Shown: positions 1-8,460, counted from the first letter of the stretch. The stretch is 10,538 nt of DNA from Betaproteobacteria bacterium (GCA_005889025.1 VBCZ01000117.1:1-10538); one strand, 5' to 3'. Notes: generated by a model from the sequence alone, not told the origin. A program made the numbers and translations.

Positions 1-83
1 CACTTGGTTTTTAAGGCCGGGTTGTGTAACGTCCGCCAGATGAAGAGCGCGCCTAAAGATACTCAGCGACCGGGAGACTTCGA

Positions 84-1442
84 ATGAGCCGCATTCTGCA
101 TCGTCAGCTGCGAGCCAAGCTTCCTCTGGCCGTCGCCGGTCATGGCGCCTGGATCGAAGACGCCGCCGGCAAGCGATACCTGGACGCCTCCGGCGGCGCC
201 GCTGTTTCGTGCCTCGGTCACGGCCATCCCGACGTCACACAGGCGATGCACGAACAGATAGACAAGATCGCCTATGCGCACACCAGCTTTTTCTCGACCC
301 AGGTCGCCGAGGAGCTGGCGGATCATCTGATCGCGCACGCGCCCGAGGGCGTGTCGCACGCCTATCTGGTCTCCGGCGGATCGGAAGCGATCGAGGCGGC
401 GCTCAAGCTCGCGCGGCAATACTTCGTGGAAATCGGGCAGCCGCAGCGCGGTCATTTCATCGCACGCCGCCAGAGTTACCACGGCAACACGCTGGGTGCC
501 CTCGCCATCGGCGGCAACGAATGGCGGCGCCGGCAATTCGCTCCGCTGCTCATCGACGTCACGCATGTCGCGCCCTGCTACGAATATCGCGATCGCCGCC
601 CCGAAGAATCTGCGGAGGCCTATGGAGCGCGATTGGCGCAGGAGCTCGACGACACGATTGCGGGCATCGGTGCCGACAGGATTATCGGCTTCTGCGCCGA
701 GACCGTCGGGGGCGCCACCGCGGGCGCATTGCCTCCGGTCCCCGGCTATTTTCGGCGCATACGCGACATCTGCGACAAACATGGCATTCTGCTCATCGCC
801 GACGAAGTCATGTGCGGCATGGGCCGCACCGGAAGCTTGCACGCCGTCGAGCAGGAAGCGGTTGTCCCCGACCTGATGGCGATCGCCAAGGGTCTCGGCG
901 GCGGCTACCAACCGATAGGCGCGGTCCTGGTACAGAAAAGAATCGTCGATGCCATCGCATCGGGCAGCGGTTTCTTTCAGCACGGGCATACGTATATCGG
1001 CCACCCGGTGGCGTGTGCCGCTGCGCTCGCGGTGCAAAAGGTGATCCAGCGCGACGGCCTGCTCGCTCGAGTGCGCGACCTCGGTTCGCGTCTCAGAGCG
1101 CGACTGGACGCGGCGCTGGGCGCACACCCGAATGTCGGCGACATTCGCGGCCGGGGATTGCTCATGGCGCTCGAGCTGGTCGAAGACCGTGGCACCCGGC
1201 GCCCTTTCGACCCGGCGCTACGGCTGCATGCAAGGATCAAGGCGGAAGCGATGGCGCGCGGATTGATGGTTTATCCAATGGGCGGCACGATCGATGGTCG
1301 AAACGGAGATCATGTGCTTATCGCGCCTCCGTTCATCGCGACTACGAGCGAGGTCGATATGATCGTTGACCGCCTGGCCGCGGCGGTCGATGCCGCGCTT
1401 GCATCGGTGAGGCAACCGCGTGCGACGGAGCATGCCCGATGA
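84..1442 (+). CDS. Class III PLP-dependent aminotransferase (aspartate aminotransferase family fold)
   Basis: This 452-residue protein should transfer an amino group between an amino compound and a 2-oxo acid in the cytoplasm, using pyridoxal phosphate. Class III hallmarks are visible in order: the N-terminal GKRYLDASGGAAVSCLGH stretch (29-46), the phosphate-binding SGGSEAIEAALKLAR (97-111), YHGNTLGAL (132-140), LIADEVMCGMGRTG (237-250) with the cofactor-contacting Asp240, and AKGLGGGYQPIGA (268-280) with the Schiff-base Lys269. HGHTYIGHP (300-308) and RGRG (356-359) complete the family pattern. Length is normal for the family. The ATG is preceded by GGGAGA at 72-77. The stop overlaps an ATG (ATGA, 1439-1442), and a TAXI binding protein and TRAP permease follow on the same strand, so the enzyme may process the imported solute. 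The amino donor and acceptor cannot be read from sequence; omega-amino acids, diamines or taurine-like substrates are all possible for this class. Confidence 0.93.
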   Translation: MSRILHRQLRAKLPLAVAGHGAWIEDAAGKRYLDASGGAAVSCLGHGHPDVTQAMHEQIDKIAYAHTSFFSTQVAEELADHLIAHAPEGVSHAYLVSGGSEAIEAALKLARQYFVEIGQPQRGHFIARRQSYHGNTLGALAIGGNEWRRRQFAPLLIDVTHVAPCYEYRDRRPEESAEAYGARLAQELDDTIAGIGADRIIGFCAETVGGATAGALPPVPGYFRRIRDICDKHGILLIADEVMCGMGRTGSLHAVEQEAVVPDLMAIAKGLGGGYQPIGAVLVQKRIVDAIASGSGFFQHGHTYIGHPVACAAALAVQKVIQRDGLLARVRDLGSRLRARLDAALGAHPNVGDIRGRGLLMALELVEDRGTRRPFDPALRLHARIKAEAMARGLMVYPMGGTIDGRNGDHVLIAPPFIATTSEVDMIVDRLAAAVDAALASVRQPRATEHAR

Positions 1443-1542
1443 GCACAACGTATCAAATTGCGCTCGGGCAGCGCCGGTCGCACAAAAGCACGCCATGCCT
1501 GCAACAAACCATCGAGCCGTTTTACCCAACTGTTCTGACCTC

Positions 1543-1550
1543 AAGGAGGA
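1543..1550 (+). promoter_or_regulatory. Strong ribosome binding site that fixes the TAXI protein start
   Basis: AAGGAGGA is a near-perfect Shine-Dalgarno sequence, 8 nt before the ATG at 1559. The reading frame is open from an earlier ATG at 1439, but the start at 1559 puts a normal signal peptide right at the N-terminus, so 1559 is the chosen start. Confidence 0.85.
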
Positions 1551-1558
1551 CCTGCACC

Positions 1559-2554
1559 ATGCCAAGAACCACCCATCTCGTCTCATCGCAGTCATTTTGT
1601 TCCATCGCAAGCATCCTCGCTCTCGCATGCGCCTCGGCGCTTCCCTCCGCCGCCTTGGCGCAGCAGAAATTCGTGACCATCGGCACCGGCGGCGTGACCG
1701 GCGTCTACTATGCCGTGGGCGGCGCCATCTGCCGCCTGGTCAACAAGGACCGGGCCAAGCATGGCATTCGCTGCTCGGTCGAGTCGACAGGTGGCTCGGT
1801 CTATAACGTCAACACCATCAAGGCCGGCGAGCTCGATTTCGGCATGTCCCAGTCCGACGTCCAGTATCAGGCCTACAAGGGAACCGCCCCCTTCAAGGAA
1901 CCGTACGGCGACCTGCGCGCGGTGTTTTCCGTGCATCCCGAGCCTTTCACGGTGGTCGCGCGCAAGGAAGCGGGGATCAAGACCTTCGCGGACTTCAAGG
2001 GCAAGCGCTTCAACGTCGGCAACCCGGGATCCGGCACGCGCTCGGCAATGGAGGAGCTACTCGCCGCGATGAACATGAAGCTCTCGGATTTCGCGCTCGC
2101 GTCCGAGCTGAAGGCCGACGAGCACGGCCCTGCGCTGTGCGACAACAAGATCGACGGATTCTTCTATGGCGTGGGTCATCCGTCGGCGAACATCCAGGAT
2201 CCGACGACCGCTTGCGGCGCCAAGCTCATTTCGCTCACCGGACCCGCGATCGATGAGCTCGTGAAGAAGAGTCCCTATTACGGTTATGCCACGATTCCCG
2301 GAGGCATGTATGCCAACAATCCCGAGCCGACCAAGACCTACGGCGTGCTCGCCACGATGGTGACTTCGAGCAAGGTGCCTGCCGATGTCGTCTACGTCGT
2401 CACCAAGGCGACGTTCGACAACTTCGACGAGTTCAAGAAACTGCATCCGGCGTTCGCCAATCTCGATCCCAAGACGATGATTCAGGACGGCCTGTCGGCG
2501 CCGCTGCACGAAGGCGCCGCCCGCTACTACCGGGAAAAGGGCTGGATGAAGTGA
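1559..2554 (+). CDS. TAXI family TRAP transporter solute-binding protein
   Basis: This 331-residue periplasmic protein would capture the solute and hand it to the TRAP permease encoded next. Residues 1-34 look like a Sec signal peptide: basic MPRTTH start, hydrophobic core, and a cleavage site after ALA (A34), giving a mature protein starting QQKFVTIGTGG. The family signature follows: IGTGGVTGVYYAVGGAICRLVN, then ESTGGSVYNVNTIKAGELDFGMSQSD, then NVGNPGSGTRSAMEELL, and a C-terminal HEGAARYYREKGW. These are typical of the TAXI (TRAP-associated extracytoplasmic immunogenic) binding proteins, as is the length. The gene lies 116 nt after the aminotransferase stop. The same frame is open back to an ATG at 1439 that overlaps that stop; starting there would put 40 extra residues before the signal peptide, which is unlikely. 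Ligands of the family include glutamate and other small carboxylates; the ligand here is unknown. Confidence 0.94.
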   Translation: MPRTTHLVSSQSFCSIASILALACASALPSAALAQQKFVTIGTGGVTGVYYAVGGAICRLVNKDRAKHGIRCSVESTGGSVYNVNTIKAGELDFGMSQSDVQYQAYKGTAPFKEPYGDLRAVFSVHPEPFTVVARKEAGIKTFADFKGKRFNVGNPGSGTRSAMEELLAAMNMKLSDFALASELKADEHGPALCDNKIDGFFYGVGHPSANIQDPTTACGAKLISLTGPAIDELVKKSPYYGYATIPGGMYANNPEPTKTYGVLATMVTSSKVPADVVYVVTKATFDNFDEFKKLHPAFANLDPKTMIQDGLSAPLHEGAARYYREKGWMK

Positions 2555-2721
2555 TGCGGATGTCCAAGAGCCGGATGCGAAGCGTCGTAGCGATTGGAGA
2601 CAGCCGCGTCATCCGGAGCGAACGCGAGGCCCGGGATCCAAGTTGATCCTGGTGGAGACGACTGGGCCGCGGCTTTAGTCACCAAAATGAGCCGGCCGAC
2701 GATAAGGATGCTCTCGATCAA
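2555..2721. other. 167-nt intergenic gap with a degenerate palindromic stretch
   Basis: This gap separates the binding protein from its permease, which is wide for a tight operon. It holds a small inverted repeat, GGATC at 2634-2638 and GATCC at 2645-2649 around a 6-nt loop. This sits inside a stretch (about 2607-2672) that reads like the degenerate dispersed palindromes (GTCATCCGG...CCCGGGATCCA style) common between genes of GC-rich proteobacteria. No gene is visible. A weak AAGGA at 2704-2708 is the best ribosome site for the permease, 13 nt before its ATG. Confidence 0.4.
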
Positions 2722-5304
2722 ATGACGCAGGAAGTCGACGTCAGGGAGCTCGTGCAAGCAGCCGATCTCGGCGGGCGCAAGCCCACCGGAGCGGCGCGGG
2801 CGATCCTGGCGTCGACATGCCTCATCTGGTCGCTGTTGCAATTGTGGTACGCATCACCGCTGCCGTTCACGTTCAACACCTTTATTCTCAACGACACCGA
2901 GATGCGGTCTCTGCACCTCGGGCTCGCGCTTTTTCTTGCGTACCTCGCCTACCCGTTCGCGAAATCGTCGCCGCGCGACCGCGTGCCGCTGCCCGACTGG
3001 CTGCTCGCTGGCGCTGCCGCATTCTGCGGCGCGTATCTATTCATCTTCTATCGCGATCTTTCGACGCGCCCCGGGCAGCCGACGCCGGTGGACTTCGCCA
3101 CCGCGGTCGCCGGCATGATCCTACTTGTGGAGGCGACGCGGCGCGTGGTCGGTCCGCCGCTCGCCATTATTGCGGCGCTGATGCTTTTCTACGCGTTTGC
3201 CGGTCCGTGGATGCCCGACGTCATTCAGCACAAAGGCATCTCGATTTCCAAGGCGGTGTCGCATTACTGGCTCTCGACCGAGGGCGTCTTTGGCGTCGCC
3301 GTTGGCGTGTCGGCGAGCTATATCTTCCTGTTCGTGCTGTTCGGGTCGCTCCTGGAAAAGGCGGGAGCCGGGAACTATTTCATCAAGGTTGCGTTTGCGT
3401 TTCTCGGCCACATGCGCGGGGGACCGGCCAAAGCCGCGGTCGTTTCGTCGGGGATGATGGGAATGATCTCCGGCTCGTCGGTCGCCAACGTCGTCACCTG
3501 CGGCACGTTCACCATTCCCCTGATGAAGCGCGTCGGCTATACCGCGGAAAAAGCGGGCGCGATCGAAACCGCGGCCGGTGTCGATGGCCAGATCATGCCG
3601 CCCGTGATGGGCGCGGCGGCCTTCCTGATGGCGGAATACGTCGGCGTCTCCTACGCCGAGATCTGCAAGAACGCCGCGTTGCCGGCGACGATCTCGTATA
3701 TCGCGCTGTTCTATATCGTGCACCTCGAGGCGTGCAAGGCGGGCATCAAGGGGCTGCCCCGGCGCGCCGGGACATCGGCGCTCGGACGGCTGGCGGGGAT
3801 ACTCATGACGCTTTGCGCGCTGGTGATCCTCGCCAACGTCCTGTACTTCGGGTTGGGGTGGATCAAGGAATTGTTTCCGCAAGCCGCGATCTGGATCGTG
3901 CTCGCGGCGATCGTGGTCGTTTATCTCGGTTTGCTCCGCATCGTCGCTGCGGAGCCCGATCTCATCGTCGACGATCCCAACGCGGATGTCATCGAGCTGC
4001 CCCCGCTCAAGGAAACGGTACTTGCCGGCCTGCACTACCTGCTGCCGGTCGTGCTGCTGATCTGGGTGCTGATGATCGAGCATCTGTCGCCGGGCCTGTC
4101 CGCCTTTTACGCGACGGCATTGCTGATCGCGATCCTTCTGACCCAGAAGCCGCTGATCGCGATGTTCCGAGGGCAATCCGCCCCGCTTGCCCGATTTCGC
4201 GTCGGCTGGAGCGACTTGCTCGATGGGCTCGTAACCGGCGCACGCAATATGATCGGCATCGCCATCGCGACCGCGGCAGCGGGCATCGTCGTCGGGACCG
4301 TGTCGATCACCGGATTCGGGCTGGTGATGACCGATCTGGTGGAAACGGTATCCGCAGGCAATATGATCTTCATGCTCTTCCTCGTCGCGGTGATCTGTCT
4401 CATCCTGGGCATGGGCATGCCCACAACCGCGAGCTACATTGTCGTGTCGACGCTGATGGCGCCCGTCGTCGTCGAGCTGGGGGCGCAATCGGGACTGGTC
4501 GTTCCCCTGGTCGCCGTGCACATGTTCGTGTTCTATTTCGGTCTCATGGCGGACGTCACGCCGCCGGTCGGACTCGCTGCATTTGCCGCGGCGGCAATCT
4601 CGCGCGGCGACTACCTTCGCACCGGGTTTACTGCGTTCTGGTACAGCATTCGCACCGGCATTCTCCCGTTCATGTTCATTTTCAACACCGAGCTGCTGCT
4701 GATCGGCGTGCATTCATTTGCCCACCTCGTGCTGACCATAGCAACCGCTATCGTCGCGATGCTGGTGTTCGCGGCCGCCACGCAGGGGTGGTTTTTGACG
4801 CGCAGCCGCTGGTACGAGTCTCTTGCCATGCTGCTCGTGACTTTCACGCTGCTGCGACCGGATTTCTGGATGGACTTCGCGTTCCCCCGCTACGATGTGT
4901 CGCCACCGCAGCAGCTGATGGAGATGGTGCACGACGCGCCGCCCAACTCGGGCTTACGTCTGCGCATCGAGGGAACCACGATCGAAGGCAGGGAAGTCAA
5001 AAAGACCGTGCTGCTGCCGTTGGGCGACGAGGGCTCCGCGGCACAGCGCCTCGCAAAAACCGGGCTCACCCTGATGAGTCTGCCCACGGGCGTTCAAGTT
5101 GCCGCGGTGGGCTTGCACAGCAAGTCCGAAAAAGCAGGGTTCGAGCAAGGCTACGCGGTGACCGGCATCGAAACCGAGGCGCAGCGCCCGTCGCAGGAGT
5201 GGATGATCATGCCTGCGCTGCTCGTATTGACGGTGATCGTCCTGCTTCAGCGCCGGCGAACGCAAACGGCGGTCAGATCCGTCGAGGCAGCGTTGCCGAG
5301 CTGA
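2722..5304 (+). CDS. Fused TRAP transporter permease (4TM/12TM type) with C-terminal DUF3394 region
   Basis: This 860-residue inner-membrane protein is the translocation unit of a TRAP transporter, with the small DctQ-like and large DctM-like subunits in one chain, as is usual for TAXI systems. The N-terminal DLGGRKPTGAARAILASTCLIWSLLQLWYASPLPF (15-49) is typical of fused TRAP permeases. About four membrane segments (roughly 28-160) form the small-subunit part. The DctM part runs from about 190 to 660 and includes GMMGMISGSSVANVVTCGTFTIPLMK (244-269), GQIMPPVMGAAAFLMAEY (289-306), LGMGMPTTASYIV (562-574) and MADVTPPVGLAAFAAAAIS (609-627). From about 665 on, membrane segments flank a soluble segment (721-825) matching the DUF3394 region found at the end of such permeases, finishing with a last helix (826-842). 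Transport should be driven by a sodium or proton gradient. The frame is intact and the length is normal. Confidence 0.94.
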   Translation: MTQEVDVRELVQAADLGGRKPTGAARAILASTCLIWSLLQLWYASPLPFTFNTFILNDTEMRSLHLGLALFLAYLAYPFAKSSPRDRVPLPDWLLAGAAAFCGAYLFIFYRDLSTRPGQPTPVDFATAVAGMILLVEATRRVVGPPLAIIAALMLFYAFAGPWMPDVIQHKGISISKAVSHYWLSTEGVFGVAVGVSASYIFLFVLFGSLLEKAGAGNYFIKVAFAFLGHMRGGPAKAAVVSSGMMGMISGSSVANVVTCGTFTIPLMKRVGYTAEKAGAIETAAGVDGQIMPPVMGAAAFLMAEYVGVSYAEICKNAALPATISYIALFYIVHLEACKAGIKGLPRRAGTSALGRLAGILMTLCALVILANVLYFGLGWIKELFPQAAIWIVLAAIVVVYLGLLRIVAAEPDLIVDDPNADVIELPPLKETVLAGLHYLLPVVLLIWVLMIEHLSPGLSAFYATALLIAILLTQKPLIAMFRGQSAPLARFRVGWSDLLDGLVTGARNMIGIAIATAAAGIVVGTVSITGFGLVMTDLVETVSAGNMIFMLFLVAVICLILGMGMPTTASYIVVSTLMAPVVVELGAQSGLVVPLVAVHMFVFYFGLMADVTPPVGLAAFAAAAISRGDYLRTGFTAFWYSIRTGILPFMFIFNTELLLIGVHSFAHLVLTIATAIVAMLVFAAATQGWFLTRSRWYESLAMLLVTFTLLRPDFWMDFAFPRYDVSPPQQLMEMVHDAPPNSGLRLRIEGTTIEGREVKKTVLLPLGDEGSAAQRLAKTGLTLMSLPTGVQVAAVGLHSKSEKAGFEQGYAVTGIETEAQRPSQEWMIMPALLVLTVIVLLQRRRTQTAVRSVEAALPS

Positions 5305-5433
5305 GTCTTGCCGCCGTTGCACCTCGGTCATTAACACTGGCGCAAATGAACTCTCGCGCTGTACCCGTTACGGGGTGTGTGACCGCGGGGCCGCAGCATC
5401 CGGGGCGTGGCGGCATCCCGTACAATCGCGGCC
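5305..5433. other. Intergenic gap before ubiB
   Basis: This 129-nt gap contains no gene and no convincing terminator. A short CCCG-TTA-CGGG inverted repeat lies at about 5364-5374 without a T-run after it. The change of function from the TRAP genes to ubiB suggests a new transcription unit begins here. Confidence 0.45.
5421..5426 (+). promoter_or_regulatory. Possible -10 box for ubiB
   Basis: TACAAT matches the sigma-70 -10 consensus at five of six bases and lies only 7 nt before the proposed ubiB ATG. If used, the transcript would begin at or next to the start codon, giving a leaderless or nearly leaderless message. No matching -35 box is seen at the normal spacing, so this is tentative. 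Confidence 0.3.
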
Positions 5434-6949
5434 ATGCGCCTGCTGCGATTCGCCAAAATCCTGCACGTTGCGCTAAAGCACGGGCTCGATGAGTTTTTAC
5501 TTGGCCACGAGCGCTTTCGCTGGCTGCGGCCCGCGGCTCACACGCTCACCTTCTGGCGCACCTTGTCGTCGCCTCGCGCAGTGCGGCTGCGCGTCGCGCT
5601 GCAGGAGCTCGGACCGATATTCGTCAAGTTCGGTCAGGCATTGTCGACCCGGCGCGATCTCCTGCCCACGGATATCGCCGACGAGCTCGCCATGCTGCAG
5701 GATCGCGTTCCGCCTTTTCCGACTGACGAAGTCGTTGCAACGATTGGCCGCGTGTACGGGCGGCCGGTAGACAGCGTTTTCCGCGCTTTCGAGCGCGTTC
5801 CCAGCGCAAGCGCACCTGGCGGAGTTGCCTGATGGCACGCCCGCGGCGGTGAAGATATTGCGGCCGAACATCATCGAGACCATCGTCAAGGACCTGGCTC
5901 TCATGCAGGTCGGCGCCATGCTCGTCGAGAAGCTGTGGTCCGACGGCAAGCGGCTGAAACCGCGCGAGGTCGTCGCCGAGTTCGAGCGCACGATCCACGA
6001 CGAGCTCGATCTCGCGCGCGAAGCCGCCAACTGCTCGCAGCTTCGCAGGAATTTTCTGTACTCGCCCCTGTTGCTTGTCCCCGAGGTCTACTGGGACTGG
6101 TGCACCAGCGAGGTGATGGTGATGGAGCGCATGCTGGGTACGCCGATCAGCCAGCGCGAGGCGCTGATCGAGCAGGGAATCGATCTTCCGCGGCTTGCGC
6201 GCGCGGGAGTCGAGATATTTTTCACTCAGGTGTTTCGCGACGGATTTTTTCACGCCGACATGCATCCCGGCAATATCTTCGTCGCGACCGACGCCGCCAA
6301 CAGAGGCAAATACATCGCTCTGGACTTCGGCATCATGGGTACGCTCTCCGAGCGAGACAAAGGCTATCTCGCGCAGAATTTCCTGGCGTTCTTCCGCCGG
6401 GACTATCGCCGGGTCGCCACAACTCACATCGAGTCCGGCTGGGTGCCTGCCGACACGCGCGTCGACGCGCTCGAGAGCGAAATCCGCGCCGTGTGCGAAC
6501 CGATATTCGACAGGCCGCTGAAGGAGATCTCGCTGGGAAAAGTCCTGGTGCAGCTTTTCAAGGCATCGCGGCGTTTCAATGTCGAGATTCAGCCGCAACT
6601 CGTGCTGCTGCAAAAGACGCTGCTCAATGTCGAAGGACTGGGACGCCAGCTCGACCCCGATCTCGACCTGTGGGTCACGGCAAAACCCTTTCTCGAGCGC
6701 TGGATGCGCGATCAGCTCGGATGGAGCGCGATCGAGCGGCGGCTGCGTGATGAAGCGCCGTTTCTCGTCAGCACCTTGCCGCTTCTGCCGCGTCTGATCT
6801 ACAACAAGCTGACCGCGCCCCAGCCGCCACCCGACGAGAGCCTGCTCGAGCTTGCCGCAGCGCAGCGGGCGCACAACCGGTGGCTAGCGGTGCTTGCTGT
6901 GTTGGTCGCGATCGCGATTGCGGTGCTGGTCATCCGACCGCTGCCGTAG
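5434..6949 (+). pseudogene. ubiB: ubiB, ABC1/ADCK-family ubiquinone biosynthesis kinase-like protein, interrupted by a frameshifting deletion
   Basis: UbiB is an atypical kinase-like ATPase at the inner membrane that supports ubiquinone (coenzyme Q) biosynthesis. The first 123 codons match its N-terminus, including ALQELGPIFVKFGQALSTRRDLLP with the KxGQ motif (residues 65-68). After FERVP (ending 5802) the frame runs into a stop at 5830-5832. Homology resumes one frame over from GCG at 5804 as AQAHLAELPDGTPAAVK and continues to 6949, with the Lys at 5852-5854, HADMHPGN (6251-6274), DFG (6323-6331) and a final membrane helix. The part expected between FERVP and AQ, about six residues of the VASASI type, is the alanine-rich loop that replaces the glycine-rich loop of ordinary kinases. 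Restoring about 17 nt gives a whole number of codons (about 510 residues), normal for the family. As written, no full-length UbiB can be made; a TTG at 5825 could only start a fragment. Assembly error is the main alternative. Confidence 0.88.
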
Positions 6950-7081
6950 GAGTTCCATTGCTGCCGCCGCAGGTTCAAGCGGAGCGCACAGCGGTTCTTC
7001 ACGCTTTAAGCCGCGGCAACGTGCCGGTACTCTGGTTTTCTGCAATAATGATTTTCTGCCAGATTCCGCAGGGTATTTCGC
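6950..7081. other. Intergenic gap between ubiB and nfeD with a weak -10-like box
   Basis: This 132-nt gap has no gene. AATAAT at 7044-7049 resembles a sigma-70 -10 box, about 33 nt before the nfeD start. The best -35 candidate at the correct spacing matches only three of six bases. A promoter for the nfeD-slipin pair here is plausible but not shown. Confidence 0.3.
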
Positions 7082-8440
7082 GTGAAGATGGTGCTGTGGT
7101 CCAAGGTGCTGATGGTCGCGGCGCTTGCGCTTGCTGCAGGCGGGATGTGGGCTGCGCCGCCCACGGTCGTCGTGCTGCCGCTTACCGGCGCGATCGGACC
7201 CGCAACCGCGGACTTCGTGACACGCGGCATCGCGCGCGCCGACAAGGAAGGCGCGCAACTCGTGGTGCTGGAAATCGACACGCCTGGCGGGCTCGACACC
7301 TCGATGCGCGAAATCATCAAGGCGATCCTCGCCTCGAGCGTGCCCGTTGCCGCGTTCGTAGCGCCGAGCGGCGCCCGTGCTGCCAGCGCGGGCACCTATA
7401 TCCTTTATGCGAGCCACATCGCGGCGATGGCACCCGGAACCAATCTCGGCGCGGCGACGCCGGTGCAAATAGGCGCACCCGGCCTGTCGCCGCCTTCGAC
7501 ACCCGCGTCTCCCGACAAGACCAAGTCGCCGGACGAAGGCCCCGCTGCGGGAGATGCGCTGACACGAAAGCAGGTCCACGACGCCGCGGCCTATATTCGG
7601 GGCTTCGCGCAGCTGCGCGGGCGCAATCAGGATTGGGCCGAACGCGCGGTGCGCGAAGCGGTGAGCCTCTCCGCCGACGAGGCTCTTGAGCAACACGTCA
7701 TCGATCTCACCGCGCGCGACGTCGCCGACCTCGTCGCCAAGCTCGATGGACGAAAACTCTCGACCGCCGGCGGCGAACGAACGCTGCAGACCGGCGGGGC
7801 GGCAGTCTCAATCGAGGAGCCTGACTGGAAAAGCCGGTTTCTGGCAGTGATCACCAACCCGAGCATCGCGCTCATTCTCATGATGCTCGGTGTCTACGGC
7901 CTGTTCTTCGAGTTCTCCAACCCCGGCTTCGTGCTGCCCGGCGTCGTGGGCGCGATTGCGCTGCTGCTTGGACTGTTCGCGCTGCACATGCTTCCGGTCA
8001 ACTATGCCGGGCTCGCGCTGGTCGCGCTGGGCTTGGGCTTCTTCGTCGCCGAGGCATTCATGCCGAGCTACGGGTCGCTTGGCGTCGGCGGCATCATCGC
8101 CTTTGCCATCGGAGTGCTCATGCTCATCGACACCGATGCGCCGGGCTTCGGCGTCTCTCTCTGGCTGATCGCGGCACTGGCGCTATTCACGGCGGTTTTT
8201 GTGATCCTGGTGGCAAGCGTCGCCGTAAAGGCCCGGAGGCGCCCGATCGTCACCGGCAGCGAGGAACTGATCGGCAGCGTCGGCATCGTGCTCGATGACG
8301 TCGATACCGAAGGTTGGGCCCGCGTACACAGCGAGCAGTGGCGGGTGCAAAGCGCCGAGCCGCTCAAGCGCGGGCAAGCCATCCGCGTCACCGCGCGCAA
8401 CGGGCTCATCCTGACCGTGGCGCCGTTGGACGCCGCGTGA
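7082..8440 (+). CDS. nfeD: NfeD family membrane-bound ClpP-class serine protease (long form)
   Basis: This 452-residue protein is the long form of NfeD, partner of stomatin-like slipins, and is expected in the cytoplasmic membrane with its protease domain outside. Residues 1-25 look like a signal peptide ending in WAA. The ClpP-like domain (27-220) shows LEIDTPGGLDTSMREIIKAI (63-82) and SGARAASAGTYI (96-107), where Ser102 fits the catalytic serine. Lys163, just before VHDAAAYIRGFAQLRGRNQDWAE, fits the catalytic lysine by family comparison with the archaeal PH1510 Ser-Lys protease. A Pro/Ser-rich linker (131-158) lies between them. Four or five membrane helices span about 258-380, and a C-terminal OB-fold-like NfeD domain covers about 388-450. 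Start is GTG at 7082; an in-frame ATG at 7088 is equally possible and neither has a clear ribosome site. The slipin gene follows after 32 nt, the classic arrangement. The frame is intact. Confidence 0.92.
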   Translation: MKMVLWSKVLMVAALALAAGGMWAAPPTVVVLPLTGAIGPATADFVTRGIARADKEGAQLVVLEIDTPGGLDTSMREIIKAILASSVPVAAFVAPSGARAASAGTYILYASHIAAMAPGTNLGAATPVQIGAPGLSPPSTPASPDKTKSPDEGPAAGDALTRKQVHDAAAYIRGFAQLRGRNQDWAERAVREAVSLSADEALEQHVIDLTARDVADLVAKLDGRKLSTAGGERTLQTGGAAVSIEEPDWKSRFLAVITNPSIALILMMLGVYGLFFEFSNPGFVLPGVVGAIALLLGLFALHMLPVNYAGLALVALGLGFFVAEAFMPSYGSLGVGGIIAFAIGVLMLIDTDAPGFGVSLWLIAALALFTAVFVILVASVAVKARRRPIVTGSEELIGSVGIVLDDVDTEGWARVHSEQWRVQSAEPLKRGQAIRVTARNGLILTVAPLDAA

Positions 8441-8460
8441 GCGGCCATGGCTAAAGATTA

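Noticed and set aside
1..83. Promoter for the aminotransferase
   Set aside because: TTGTGT at 22-27 and TAAAGA at 54-59 look box-like but are 26 nt apart, too far for a standard promoter.
63..1127. 354-codon open frame on the - strand opposite the aminotransferase
   Set aside because: Antisense of a strongly conserved gene, no recognisable domain and no ribosome site.
3121..4713. 530-codon open frame on the - strand opposite the permease
   Set aside because: Its composition is full of Asp, Arg, His and Gln without hydrophobic core or motifs, as expected for the antisense of a membrane protein gene.
2817..5492. Very long open frame (891 codons) on the + strand overlapping the TRAP permease
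   Set aside because: The translation is dominated by Arg, His, Gly and Ala with no family match, which is the pattern of a shadow frame in GC-rich coding DNA; the permease frame has clear homology.
5624..6874. 416-codon open frame on the - strand opposite ubiB
   Set aside because: Shadow of the UbiB coding sequence, with no recognisable domain. It also spans the ubiB break without showing any homology of its own.
5825..6949. Reading the downstream UbiB part as an independent gene from TTG at 5825
   Set aside because: It would lack the KxGQ domain and the A-rich loop, has no ribosome site, and homology clearly continues upstream in the same frame to 5804; it is the second half of a broken ubiB.
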